DNA of 64,000 nt from Apostichopus japonicus (lineage: Eukaryota; Echinodermata; Holothuroidea; Aspidochirotida; Stichopodidae), in assembly GCF_037975245.1 (NCBI RefSeq), contig NC_092569.1, forward strand, positions 1,148,501 to 1,212,500, in the 5' to 3' direction. A program made the position numbers and the translations under genes. Positions 51,201 through 64,000 of the stretch are shown piece by piece. Under the pieces are notes generated by a model, which worked only from the letters and a program-made list of their open reading frames with translations, had not been told where the DNA came from and ran no database searches. Position 1 is the first letter of the stretch. Each line of letters opens with the position of its first letter.

Positions 51201-53210
51201 TCTTCTGCTTCAACCTATACGGCCAACAAACTCCATGGTCTATCCATGTATCATATGTATGTTATCATCTCACACCATGACCTGGTCCACCAAGCCCTCT
51301 TCCACCAAGCCCTCTTTCCGTCCCTCTTCCCCTTCCAATAACAATTATGGCCTCCCATCACCCCCTTTTCATACCACCGACTGGTGCTGCTTTCTTTGGC
51401 TGTGTATCATTTTGCTGATGTTTGAGGTTACGAGGGAGGTGTATATCATCATATCAAGGGTAACGTGTCCAGTTCCGCCAGTAGGGGCAACTTACCTTTC
51501 TTTGTTCTCTTCGCGTTTCTATGGACAGTGAATCGATTTATGACGTCATTTATTCAAATTACGGACTGCGGATCGTGTTTGTGCAGAGGTAGGTTCTTAA
51601 TAATAGAGAGCCATAATAGACGAAAGTTCGTTAGCTACTGTCATTGCTGGGGTTTAAGGTTGTTGTTGGGGGGGGGGGGGGGCTGACTATGGACAGAGAC
51701 TAAAGTAGACGGGGCGCCGCAAAATCTATTTTAGTTTTCACATTTTTATTTTTCACATGTCCTTTTCTGTTATATAATTATTGGCTGCTTGTTTGTTTAT
51801 GTGTGAGTGTGTGGAGCTGGGGGAGGGGGGGGGGGGGGTGTTGGGCTCGTGTGTGAGGATGGAGTGGGTGGGTGAGATGGGATATGTTCTCTAGTAGGCC
51901 ACTCTGTTTAAATTGGATATAGTTTTCTTTACATTGAAGAAACACGAAGGTTATATTACTCAGATGAAACTCATGTTAAAATGATATAGGCCTGTCTGTT
52001 TTTTAGTCTTTTATGGCCTCAAATATCATGTTTACAATGTGCAAAACTTCTAAAAAGTGTTAGGTTAATTTATTAAACTTTATAAAACAAAGGACTGACG
52101 TTTACATGTATGCCTACAGGCTATTTGCATATACAGATAGCTTGTAATCCAGAATAGTTACAAAGAGATGACTTAAAACTTTCTCTTTCATTTCGTCTTA
52201 GACTACCGCGTATTAACATTATGCCTAAAGTACTTCTTTTCATGTACAAAACGTAAAACTTAGATGTTATTGCCTCGACCTATGACGTCGTTATAACGTG
52301 ACCATATAGTTCCGACTTAAGGCAAGGCTGCATGGAAATAAGAATGGGATCAGGTCTTCGAAATAAATTTTGGTCTTACACATAAAAGGGCTTGTTTTCT
52401 TGTCTGTGAGGCTTGTCCTCAAATCGGACATCGTCCTGCTATACTGTACACATGACACCCACGGGGTGGGACTATGTCAACCCCGTCGCGTTGGGGCGGG
52501 AAAGTCCATATTCCAAAACGGCACATCTTGGTTTGGTCTAATAAGATGTCCAGATTTATGGTTTAATGCTTATTTATACAGGGAAATTGAAGCTAAAGAT
52601 AGTATGAAATGACAAGTTAAAGAAGTTAAAACTTTACAAATAACCCGCTGCTAAAATATGTGAAATTTGTTCGATCAGGGAATTGTTCCATAACAACTCC
52701 CTGGTTCGATCGTTTATAAAGTTCAATGCGCAATCATTTCCAATGTCTTTTAGACTGAGCTATGTAAATACAACGTTAGATGTCGCACCATCACTGACCC
52801 CCTCCCCCAGGCATTCTTCATGCTGATTACGGATTATTGTGCCATTTCAAGAAATTGAAGACTGATCGCATGATTAATGAAATCTTGTAATTAAGTAAGA
52901 AACAAACGCAAAAATACATAAAAGACGACAAAATTCCATCCAGGCCTACCCAAATAAATCTCGCCATGTAGGGAAGAAATGTCTCGGTCTCTGTTGTTTA
53001 AGGTGTTCGTTCCCCTTGCCTTATTTTGTTCCTTCATGTTTTCATTTTGGCAGGTGACGGTCGGGGGGTGGGGGGGGGGGAGGGGGCGGAGAGACAGGAG
53101 CGCGGCGATTATTGGTTCGTTTGTTTCCCAGCCGATTTTTAGATATCAGAAAAGAACTAAACCTCGCCCTGTTCCACAATAACTGACCATGGCTTCATAA
53201 CAAGAACTAA
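48260..53210. other. Non-coding stretch, no supported gene
   Basis: No exon recognised. Contains a CRE at 51541, poly-G runs (51669-51682, 51824-51838, 53074-53080) and C-rich patches (50602-50610). Confidence 0.55.
51541..51548. promoter_or_regulatory. CRE palindrome TGACGTCA
   Basis: A perfect CREB/ATF site in the context tatgacgtcattt. Confidence 0.35.
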
Positions 53211-53214
53211 ATGT

Positions 53215-53374
53215 TATATATGTACAGAATATATATATAGGCTATACATATATAGGCTATATATAGGCTATATATATAAAGTAATATATAGCCTATATAT
53301 TATATAGGCTATATATATATAACATAAATATATATATAACTATATATATTTAACTATATATATAACTATATATA

Positions 53375-53424
<50 letters not shown>

Positions 53425-53440
53425 TATATATATATATATA
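53215..53440. repeat. TA-rich minisatellite with TATAGGCTATA words
   Basis: (TA)n with repeated ataggctata and its inverse atagcctata, then purer TA with taactata steps to 53440. The motif and its inverse alternate, so the region is strongly self-complementary. Confidence 0.9.
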
Positions 53441-53745
53441 CTGCCGCACTCAAGTCGCTCTTTTGTTATCTGTACCTGATGACAACCGTGTCAAAAGAAG
53501 ATCTCAATCTGTTTTAGGCGAGTGAATTGCTACTGGCTACATATCTCAATGGACTTCTCCCTGTCTTGCTATATTATTCACAGATATGCTTAAAACAAGA
53601 TATAGACCTTAATATGAAAAAGTGCTTGTAGGGTCACCAAGAAAGTACGCCGAATAGCAGGTCGAGTCAGAACAGACGAGTTCGTTTACGTTTCTTCATA
53701 ACCGTTCTTGATGAACTCGTCTATGGTGATTAAGCAATCGAAGGT

Positions 53746-53781
53746 TATATATACATATACATTTATATATATATATTATAC

Positions 53782-53816
<35 letters not shown>

Positions 53817-53818
53817 GA
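53746..53818. repeat. (TA)n microsatellite
   Basis: Interrupted TA repeat with tacat and ttata steps. Confidence 0.93.
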
Positions 53819-54477
53819 TATCCCAATCCCATTTTATGTTTTATCAGTTATAACATGAAATATTAAAAGTCAAAGGATATTGAATAGGCCTATACGCGTT
53901 GTACTCGTATAGCCCTTTCTAAAGTTGGGACAATCGATTCACGACCCGTAGATGCAGTGATGTGTGGCACGAAAGTGAAAAAAAAACAACGGTTAGATTT
54001 TTTATGATACAATATTTATATTAACTCTTAACCATTATTCTATTTACAATCTCTCATCCTTACGTGATGATGTAATCACACAGTGGTTACACAATTAAAA
54101 AAATTGAAGTTTATGTTTCAATTTTTAACAAAGTCCACATTTAATAAATCCCAAAGGAATTACAAACGAAGACGTATTTCGCTTTAAGAAATAAAGCGTT
54201 AGGGGCCTCCCGTGAAAGTGCGGCTTGCGTAACTGACAGTGCGTGCCAATTAAGGGGAAAAGACTTGAGCGCAAAGAGTGATTAATTTTTTAGCGTATAC
54301 TAATGTAATAACATATAGTTCACTCACTTTACTAACGGATCTGACAAGATATGAAATGCTGTTTATGAGTAGGTCAGTTGATTCAAAGCCTTAAAAAGCA
54401 TTTATGAGCTGCACTGTTTGTAAGGTTGGTTACAGTTAATCTATGCCATTGTCAACATTGGCGAGCTGCTGTTGTTA

Positions 54478-56088
<1,611 letters not shown>

Positions 56089-56096
56089 TCTATACG

Positions 56097-56462
56097 CAAG
56101 GGCGTAGGAACCGGGGGGCTGGGGGGGGCCAGCCCCCCCAGTGAAAAATATGGGGGCGGAAGTATCGTTCCGCCCCCCCCCCCCCGCTCCGCAAGTCAGA
56201 AAAGCCCTTTTTCATTTCCAAATGAGAAAAAAATCTCATTTGAAGCACCAAATTGCATCTAAGGCCAGGTGAAAATGCAAAATTCTTTACAAAATGGAGT
56301 GGGTGTTGAAGTGTGCTATATTGCACCAAATTGCATCTGAGGCCACCTGGAAATGCAAAAAAATTCCAAAGGGGAGGGGGACACCCCCTCCCCTTAGACC
56401 CCTCACCCAGGCCGGCCATCAGTCTTCAGCCCCCCACTCAAAAGTACCTTCCTACGTCACTG
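56097..56462. mobile_element. hAT-like MITE, copy 2
   Basis: Same family and orientation as 12651-12998: starts CAAGGGCGTAGGAACCGG and ends in the complement of CAGTGACGTAGGAAGG. It is flanked by tctatacg (56089-56096) and tctataca (56463-56470), an 8-bp target duplication matching at 7 of 8 positions. The interior has a G-run facing a C-run near the left end (ggggggccagcccccc), a likely stem. No transposase. Confidence 0.9.
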
Positions 56463-56589
56463 TCTATACATACACCGGTAAAAGGACAATAACCTATGTA
56501 TGGTTTACCATACTTATGCATATTACTATATATTAGTTTTGTTCGGAGTCGGTAGCTGGAAACAACATTGAATCATATTGAAGCATACT

Positions 56590-57610
56590 TACGCTATAAG
56601 CATAATGTATTGAGCACATACTCTTTGCAAACATAACATGACATAAGCAGATATCTTCTTAAAGACTTATTATCATGCAGAATAAGACGATGACTATAAG
56701 CATAACATAATGAAAGCATACCAATGATGAAAGCATACCAATGATGAAAGCATATCATCAATATATGCAAGGTAAAAGGATGGCCTATACTTTCATCAAT
56801 GATGACAAGACAAAGGCAAGGCTTCAACAAACATAACACGATAAAAACATGTATACTCTTAGCAAGATAACACGATAAACGCATGTACTCGTATAGCAAG
56901 ATAACACGATAAAAACATAATATTCTTAGCAAGATAACACGATAAACGCATATACTCGTATAGCAAGCATAACACGATTGACGCATATACTCTTAGCAAG
57001 CATAAACACGCTGTCATAGAGGATGAAATGATGATGCATAATATTATACATGCATGTATGACAAAGGTTTCTTCAACCATTCAATCATAATAGCTTATTA
57101 TGATCAAGCACAACAAGATCCAATCATGTTCCCTTTTGATGTCTCAAAAAATAAAATGATAAAAGAATACTTTCATCAGGCTCGACATGTCATCAAGAAT
57201 AATATAATGATGGCATACTTTTAACAAGCACAACATGTTAAAAGCATAATTTTAGAAAGCATAATATCATATAATAAATAATATCAAGATGGAAGGCATA
57301 TAACTTCAGTCATAGCATGACAAATATACAACCCTCATTAAGCATACGATGACAAGCGTACCATGATGATAGCATAATCTTAGAAAGCATAGCAATATGC
57401 CATCAAGCATAACACGATGCAAGTTTACTATTAAACACATCATGTATAACGAAATTATGCTTTTATCAGCGATTGCATGCTTTCACCGTAGCATAGAATG
57501 ACTGAAAACCATGTTCTCAATAAGCACAACATGACAATGACAAATCCCATATAATGATGAACGCATTCTTTCATCAAAAACATAATGCAATGAACGCGCA
57601 TACCCTTAGA
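56590..57610. repeat. Degenerate minisatellite of AGCATAACACGAT-type units
   Basis: Imperfect 25-35-bp units built from agcataacacgat, aaagcatac and actcttagcaag recur for about 1 kb, most regular at 56820-57010 and decaying to the right. Cys/Leu/Tyr-rich minus-strand ORFs (56594-57080) are translations of the repeat. Confidence 0.8.
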
Positions 57611-58640
57611 AAACACACATGAGATGAATTAGCATGCAATTACTGTCCCTGCTGCATAATATCTTCCCCCTTCCCCGTCCTCCCTTCCCCTCAACCTTCC
57701 TTCCCCTCAACCTTCCTTCCCCTCCTCCGGTTCCGATAAATTCCATGTGACACCCTTGATTGGATAGAAGCGTGTTCTACAAGTTATTGCCGTGAATTGA
57801 CAAATACACCAGGGTTGTATAACTTTTGGTCAGTGAAGCATAACCGTTGTATAATCATTAAGTATCATTCCTCTTTGTTCTGAGGTAAAAACTGACGAGT
57901 GGAGGCCCCCGGAGAAACGTCTGGAAAAGTTCTGAAAAAAGAAACTCTTCACTCCACTAGAATGACTGAAAATGTGAATCGAGTGGGGGGGGGGGGGGAG
58001 GGGTGCTTCTGGGGTTGGGAGAGAGGGGCATAAATCATACTGAGACATGTGAAGCCTAAGTTTACGTGGCGATTCATATGTCTGCAGGAAGACACCCCCA
58101 GCGCACCCCACCCCCATGTACACATTTATTCAACACGTTATGGTGTGTTATGTATAAGTGAACGTACATCCCTATAACATTATCTCTTTTATAAATTGAT
58201 GTTTGTCAAAATTGCAAGGCAGTCAACTTGAATCTGTTACCTACCAGTAAATTCCCCGTCTATCTTCATCCCAAAGGCATCTGGTGGCAGTTCAGGGCCA
58301 TAAAGTAAAATTGCCGCCTTCTAAGCGATAGCTATAGCAAAGATTCGGGTCAAACAGGTCTACGTTATCGCTTCCCAACCTGGCCTCGGAGGTATCTGAG
58401 ACCACAGGACCACACCCTTTAGGATGACAGGGGAATTGAAATGTATTAAATATTAACTTGGAAACTGTTTCATCTCACAATGTAAAGTGAAGTGGTTCAT
58501 TTGATATAATGCTACTGGGTGCTACATCGTGAGAGTTATTCCATTTGCTTCCAGTAGTTTACACAAAGTTACGGGGACATGATGTCTTTGTGGCTATATA
58601 CAATCACCGGAAAACATATACATTTCCGAGATACCTTCTC
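57611..58640. other. Non-coding stretch, no supported gene
   Basis: Includes a CT-rich tandem (ccttccttcccctcaa type, 57665-57725) and a poly-G run at 57985-57997. Nothing else recognised. Confidence 0.6.
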
Positions 58641-58679
58641 ATAATATCCGTTCGTGGTTGCTTGGTTGGTTAGTTGCTT

Positions 58680-59330
58680 CGTTCATTCTTTCTTTGTGTT
58701 TCAGTCTATCAGTCTGTCTGCCTGTCTGTCTGTCATTCATCATCCATGCATTGATACAGTTATAGTAAGTCTGTCATTCGTTCATTCATTCACTCATCCA
58801 TACATACATCCATTCATTATTTTTTTCTTCGTTTTCCAGTCTGTCAGTCTGTCATACATCCATCCATACATTGATACAATTATTGTAAGTCTGTCATTCG
58901 TTCATTCATGCACTAATCCATACATACATCCATTCATTCTTTCTTTGTGTTTCAGTCTGTCTGTCTGTCATTCATCCATCCATCCATACATTGATACAGT
59001 TATTGTAAGTGTGTCATTCGTTCATTCATTCAATCATCCATACAGACATCCATTCATTCTTTCTTTGGTTTTCAGTCTGTCTGGCTGTCTGTCTGTCATT
59101 CATCCATCCATCCATACATTGATACAGTTATTGTAAGTGTGTCATTCGTTCATTCATTCAATCATCCATACAGACATCCATTCATTCTTTCTTTGGTTTT
59201 CAGTCTGCCTGGCTGTCTGTCTGTCATTCATCCATCCATCCATACATTGAAAGAGTTATATTAAGTCTGTCATTCGTTCATTCATTCAATCATCCATACA
59301 TACATAAATTCATTCTTTCTTTGTGTTTCA

Positions 59331-59361
<31 letters not shown>

Positions 59362-59720
59362 ATTCATCCATCCATCCATACATTGATACAGTTATAGTAA
59401 GTCGCTCATTCGTTCATTCATGCACTAATCCATACAGACATCCATTCATTCTTTCTTTGGTTTTCAGTCTGGCAGTCTGTCTGTCTGTCATTCATCCATC
59501 CATCCATACATTGATACAGTTATTGTAAGTCTGTCAATTGTTCATTCATGCACTAATCCATACATACATCCATTCTTTCTTTCTTTGGTTTTCAGTCTGT
59601 CTGTCTGTCTGTCATTCATCCATACATCCATACATTAATACAGTTATAGTAAGTCGCTCAAACGTGCATTCATTCATTCAATCATCCATACATACATCCA
59701 TTCATTCGTTTCCTTTTTTC
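58680..59720 (+). repeat. Eight-unit 120-136-bp tandem array with exon-like units
   Basis: gtaagt-type sites recur at 58765, 58885, 59005, 59133, 59261 (ttaagt), 59397, 59525 and 59649, giving units of 120 to 136 bp. Each unit has a T-rich tract, ttcag (or tccag), a (CTGT)n and (ATCC)n core, gttattgtaagt and an attcattc-type linker. Length differences come from CTGT copy number. Because the shortest unit is 40 codons long, a 160-codon Ser/His/Ile-rich ORF arises; I do not regard it as a gene. Confidence 0.92.
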
Positions 59721-60360
59721 CTTTTAATTATATGATTTGATGACGATAATTTTAGTTAGGACTTATTATGACAGCCAGTATTTCTAACGCTTTTCTTCGC
59801 ACTCAAGAACAGGTATAGTTATAGTTTTTGAGGGACAACAGATCAACACGGATATTATAATATGATAGCCACAGACCTTCAGAGCATATCCTGCTTGGTT
59901 TCGATTTGCTCCACGAAATACAAATCCCAGAAATCTGAGCTTTTAATTATTAATATTCTAAATGAGAACCGTTTTCCGATCGACAAACGATAAACTTTTA
60001 AGACCATGGGGTACTTTCAAGGAAGCGTATGTATGAGTCTATATGTGTATTGTATTAGGTAAATTTCATTTTCTTTGTTTTCTAGTTCGAAATGTTACAT
60101 CCATCATCAAGGGCAGGACAAATGAGAACTTTGCTACTGAAAGTTACCACGGCGAGAATATAAAGGTGAGACCTCTTAAAACAGATCGGGTGTTTATCGC
60201 GCCTCTCTATCTATCGCTGTGTACACAATGGCGGAGAGGGTAAATAGTGCAAGGTATCAATGGGTGTAGACAGGTGCACACTTTCTCATGATAGGGGTAA
60301 CGCGCTCCTTTGTATCATTAACAAACGCCTGTTGTGGTTCCTACCGTATTAATCTGTGTA

Positions 60361-60563
<203 letters not shown>

Positions 60564-60586
60564 TATACAAGAACAGAAAAAATAGA

Positions 60587-60699
60587 AAAACTGGTAAATT
60601 CATGCCAACTGTAAAGTTAACAGAAAAATATACAAAATATTTCGGGCAATATTTTGTATCTTTTCTGTAAGCATTACAGTTGGCATGAATTTAACCGTT

Positions 60700-60700
<1 letters not shown>
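60587..60700. repeat. Near-palindromic hairpin between two (TA)n tracts
   Basis: The left arm (ggtaaattcatgccaactg ... gaaaaatatacaaaatattt) and right arm (aatattttgtatcttttctg ... cagttggcatgaatttaacc) are complementary over about 50 bases with few mismatches and indels, around a cgggc loop. Both outer flanks are TA repeats, which fits a foldback element inserted at a TA target. It could also be transcribed as a hairpin RNA. Confidence 0.85.
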
Positions 60701-60701
<1 letters not shown>

Positions 60702-60778
<77 letters not shown>

Positions 60779-60797
60779 ATATATATCTATCTATCTA

Positions 60798-60839
<42 letters not shown>
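60702..60839. repeat. (TA)n with internal (CTAT)n
   Basis: TA repeat interrupted by a tattat step and by about four CTAT units at 60786-60802. Confidence 0.96.
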
Positions 60840-60840
<1 letters not shown>

Positions 60841-61604
60841 CCTGAATCTTACGTAGAGTCATATTACAAAGCTATGGAACATGGCTCATTTACAAACATG
60901 CGGCTAATTATAAAATACCGTAATAAAAACGTCAGTCAGATAGAGATGGTTATTTTCTGTGAGAAGCAATTATTTCATTATTTAAGAAGTATGGGGCATA
61001 AATAGATGTTGACCTTATACAGCCGTAATAAACTATAATGTTTTCCGTTATATACGATATATATACAGTTTTAGCAAGATTTATCAAAAAACAAACACAT
61101 TACATTTCCTTCTTGTACTATATGTTTGTATAAGCCTACGCTGTGATGTCGCCTTACCGATGCACTCCACAGGGGAAGTACCACACAAACTTTACCCTCC
61201 CTAAGCGCTCACATAATTCAAAATTTAAAAAAATATTTTACAGGAAAACTTATCATAAAATCAGATCCACTTCAATGAAGTTTACTTTCTGTTTTGCTGG
61301 TCTGTGTAGAATGCGAAATCTCTTAAATTTAACAACAGCTTGGTAGTAAAAATCACTTAAAGTTAAGACTTTCAAAACTGAGCTTTTAAAAAATATTTGT
61401 TTTTAGTATAGAAAGTAACCCCGTGCTATATGAAGAATAAGGTGCTTGGTGACGGATCACGTTACGCGCCATCTTTGTTTTCTAAGTCAATAAAGTTTAT
61501 TATTTATCAACATCCTATACCATCTATATCTACCCTCATATTTGCAATGGTGTAAAGCATATTGAACGAATGTCTATGATGTACTTTTGGCACTTCCGTA
61601 ACTG

Positions 61605-61697
<93 letters not shown>
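61605..61697. repeat. (TA)n microsatellite
   Basis: 93 bp of TA with one tatgta step. Overlapping Tyr-Ile ORFs are artefacts. Confidence 0.96.
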
Positions 61698-61699
<2 letters not shown>

Positions 61700-61701
<2 letters not shown>

Positions 61702-64000
61702 ATACTGAACGTGTATCTAAACACATCACAATATTAACCAAAATTACGTTAATATCCGTGAAGTTTACGTAAATAGCATATTGCAGAGATAGTAATCGGG
61801 CTGACATATCTACATATGCGTGTATTAATTTTGTAAACAACTTCCGATCTGTAACGATGAACAGGCCTCAATCCTCCTTATAAATTAATTCTGAAGAGCT
61901 TACAGTTAAAACTTGTTTGCTTGGCCAAATTTTGTATAAACAGTATTCCAAATGTTCGCACTGTTGTGAAATGCCGTGTAACGTACAAAGTGTGTGTCGA
62001 CAACACACACTGAACGGAGCAGAAAGATAAAGAGGACGCTAGTCTTGTTTATCATCGGAAATAAGTGCGTTAGAACGTCAGGGTCAATAACGTTCGCCAA
62101 TGAAAACCACTTGGTCGAGGACGCGCAGACAAAACGCACGTTATCACTATATTGAGTAAGAAGCCGCAGTGCCGCACTGAATGGTCGCTTTGACAACACA
62201 AAGCATGCAACCGTTTGGGGCTTGTCTGACACAGTTTTGTTTAACTCCGACCATGGAGGTAAAACAGTTTTACCTCCATGCTCCAACTGACTCAACATTT
62301 TATGTCCTATTTTCAAAACTTGTGAATTGTTGGGTATATCAGAGAGTTGCAACTCCCCATGGAAACTATAAAAAATAGATAACGTACTTTTTAAATTTGT
62401 TCGATATTATAACCGTACGCTAAAACACACGAAATTGATCTGATATTGGCATCTTGGTCAATTTCGAAGCCTTGCAATGGTCTTATTTGGGTTTTCTTTG
62501 GTTTTTCCTTGGATTGAATAAAGGGGGATTTCGGTGCCTAAAATCCAGAAATTGTAAATATCTGTAAGTCCATACCACATCCTAACATCTTTAAGTAAGC
62601 AACCGTCATAATTACATCACATACTAATTGTCTACTACCCTTCTCAGTGATTACATTATTCCTAACTGGAAATGTCACCTTTTTTTCGAGATACCATATT
62701 ATCTTTAGTGATTGATTAAAACTCTTCTTTGAAATGTGAAACACTTCACACATCCATTCAAAGTCATATCTCTATGAAATATGAACTAGACCTAAATTCA
62801 GAGAATCACAACAGCTCTGGTTGATCTCAGAGCGGTAGTGAATTTGTACAAGGGCGCCCTCTCTTATGTTTCGTCACGCGTGAACTTCACTACGCCTATA
62901 ATATAACCTTATCTGACACCACAGTGAAGCTCTAGACATTTCAGTTCATGTATAACCAGCTCAAAGAAGCGTGCATCCGTTTTTCTACCATTTTTTAATT
63001 CTCTAACATGGTTGTCTTCAAGTTGTTTTGGGTGCGGGGGGGGGGGGGGGCGAAATTCTAAATTCCTCCCGATTGATTTATGTAGGGTAGGTGTGAACCG
63101 GTACAGAAAGATCTCTTGTGCCCGGAGGAGTGGTTCTTATTCTTTTCCCCGAGTAGATATAAAAATTCATCGACTGAACCTTCTGCACAATGTTGAGGGA
63201 TGTGTTGGAAGGATCCCCGCCTGTCCCCCCTCCCACCCCCCCCCCTTGGGGTACACCACTGTTCCTTGTAATGTTTTATATTACAACATCCAATGTATTA
63301 CTGGACACTGTTTAAACCAGTGTTAACTTCAAGTGATCAGCAAGGTTCTTACACTAATGTTGGCTTACATATCAACATTTGATTCATGCTGTCCTTATAG
63401 AATTAACAAGTTTACAGGATTTCGTACATTTATTGACCTCACATGGCTTTTGAACTACAAATAATAATACTGAGTTCTAGTATTCACCTATAAGGTGGAT
63501 CAACATACCATATTTGTAGTTAAACCACAATGTACTTTCTAGTTATCATGTTTACAAGCACAATCGTCAAACACACGCACACACACACGCACACTTACGC
63601 AATACTCGATGTCCTCATCGCATAGATTCATTAGCCCTCGGCAAGAAAACAAACGGAGAGAGTGTTTGATAGATGTTCACGCTTTTTAGGTGTGAATTTC
63701 ACTCTTACCGAAGGGTAACATTACGCACAAAAACGAGCCCTGAACTGGAAGATATTTTGGATAGCAATTGATACTCAAAAAGCCGATGTGATTTTGGTAC
63801 ATTTTCAAAAAAATATGAAATGGTAAAGAAAAAAATACATTCATTTAGCTTAACTAGTCATCTTCCATTTCAAATAAGGAAGACAAGTGAAAATTTTCGT
63901 TCCTCATCACTCACATATAAACGACTTGATCCGCGCGTGGTAATATACGCCCGGATTTGACACCACTGTTTACGAACAAGGAAAACATATCATCGACTTC
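61700..64000. other. Non-coding stretch, no supported gene
   Basis: A 148-codon minus-strand ORF (62352-61906) shows no motif I recognise and contains the 62252-62280 palindrome. Poly-G and poly-C runs lie at 63038-63050 and 63236-63245, and a (CA)n/(CACG)n at 63571-63594. No gene is supported. Confidence 0.5.
62252..62280. repeat. Perfect 29-bp inverted repeat
   Basis: catggaggtaaaac, a single central a, and gttttacctccatg: a 14-bp perfect stem with a 1-base centre. It could be a cruciform, a dimeric transcription factor site, or the centre of a foldback element. Confidence 0.85.

Noticed and set aside
58654-59136. 160-codon ORF rich in Ser, His, Ile and Phe
   Set aside because: It arises because three repeat units are exactly 40 codons long; it is low complexity with no homologue in mind.
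61906-62352. 148-codon minus-strand ORF
   Set aside because: Contains a perfect palindrome, has no recognised domain and no splice context; likely chance or repeat.

Overview
The window is eukaryotic nuclear DNA: AT-rich, with spliced exons flanked by GT/AG sites, long non-coding stretches, (TA)n microsatellites of up to about 200 bp, long poly-G/poly-C runs and many short non-autonomous transposons. The gene content, the abundance of TAGGCCTA palindromes and the style of the repeats suggest a marine invertebrate deuterostome, most likely an echinoderm. That placement is inference.

The only gene I can support is the 3' half of a NOL4/NOL4L (nucleolar protein 4 family) gene on the minus strand. 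Five exons, in transcription order, lie at 13985-13856, 12464-12382, 4931-4755, 4121-3918 and 2105-1899. Reading phase is continuous through all of them (phase 0, 1, 0, 0, 0, and 0 out of the last). They encode an acidic/serine-rich linker with two CtBP-type motifs (PLDLK and PEDLS), the conserved NOL4 core with its basic [15 protein letters not shown] stretch, and a segment ([20 protein letters not shown]) followed by a short poly-Q run. The N-terminal domain and the C-terminal exon(s) are not visible here; the C-terminal part should lie left of base 1. A short candidate alternative first exon (15155-15093) would splice in phase to exon 13985-13856.

Region 1-1898 is a 58-bp minisatellite array, with a 7-unit (407-bp) higher-order period, that starts exactly at the splice donor of the 1899-2105 exon. 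Nearly every unit carries a copy of that donor. Introns up to about 14 kb contain hAT-like miniature transposons with 8-bp target duplications (7152-7725, 12651-12998) and a truncated one (4574-4654).

Region 14-64 kb has no recognisable protein-coding gene. It is either a very large 5' intron of the NOL4 gene or intergenic DNA. It holds a TAGGCCTA-rich block (15.6-16.3 kb), CpG-rich promoter-like islands (22.56-23.1 kb, 48.0-48.25 kb), a TATA/CCAAT candidate promoter (27.14 kb), five perfect CRE palindromes, a pair of RFX X-box-like sites (55.4-55.7 kb), a graveyard of nested DNA transposons (31.6-33.8 kb), a second copy of the 12.6-kb MITE (56.1 kb), a degenerate minisatellite (56.6-57.6 kb), an eight-unit array whose units each mimic an exon (58.7-59.7 kb), and a hairpin between two long (TA)n tracts (60.36-60.84 kb). 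Long Tyr-Ile ORFs are translations of (TA)n and are not genes.
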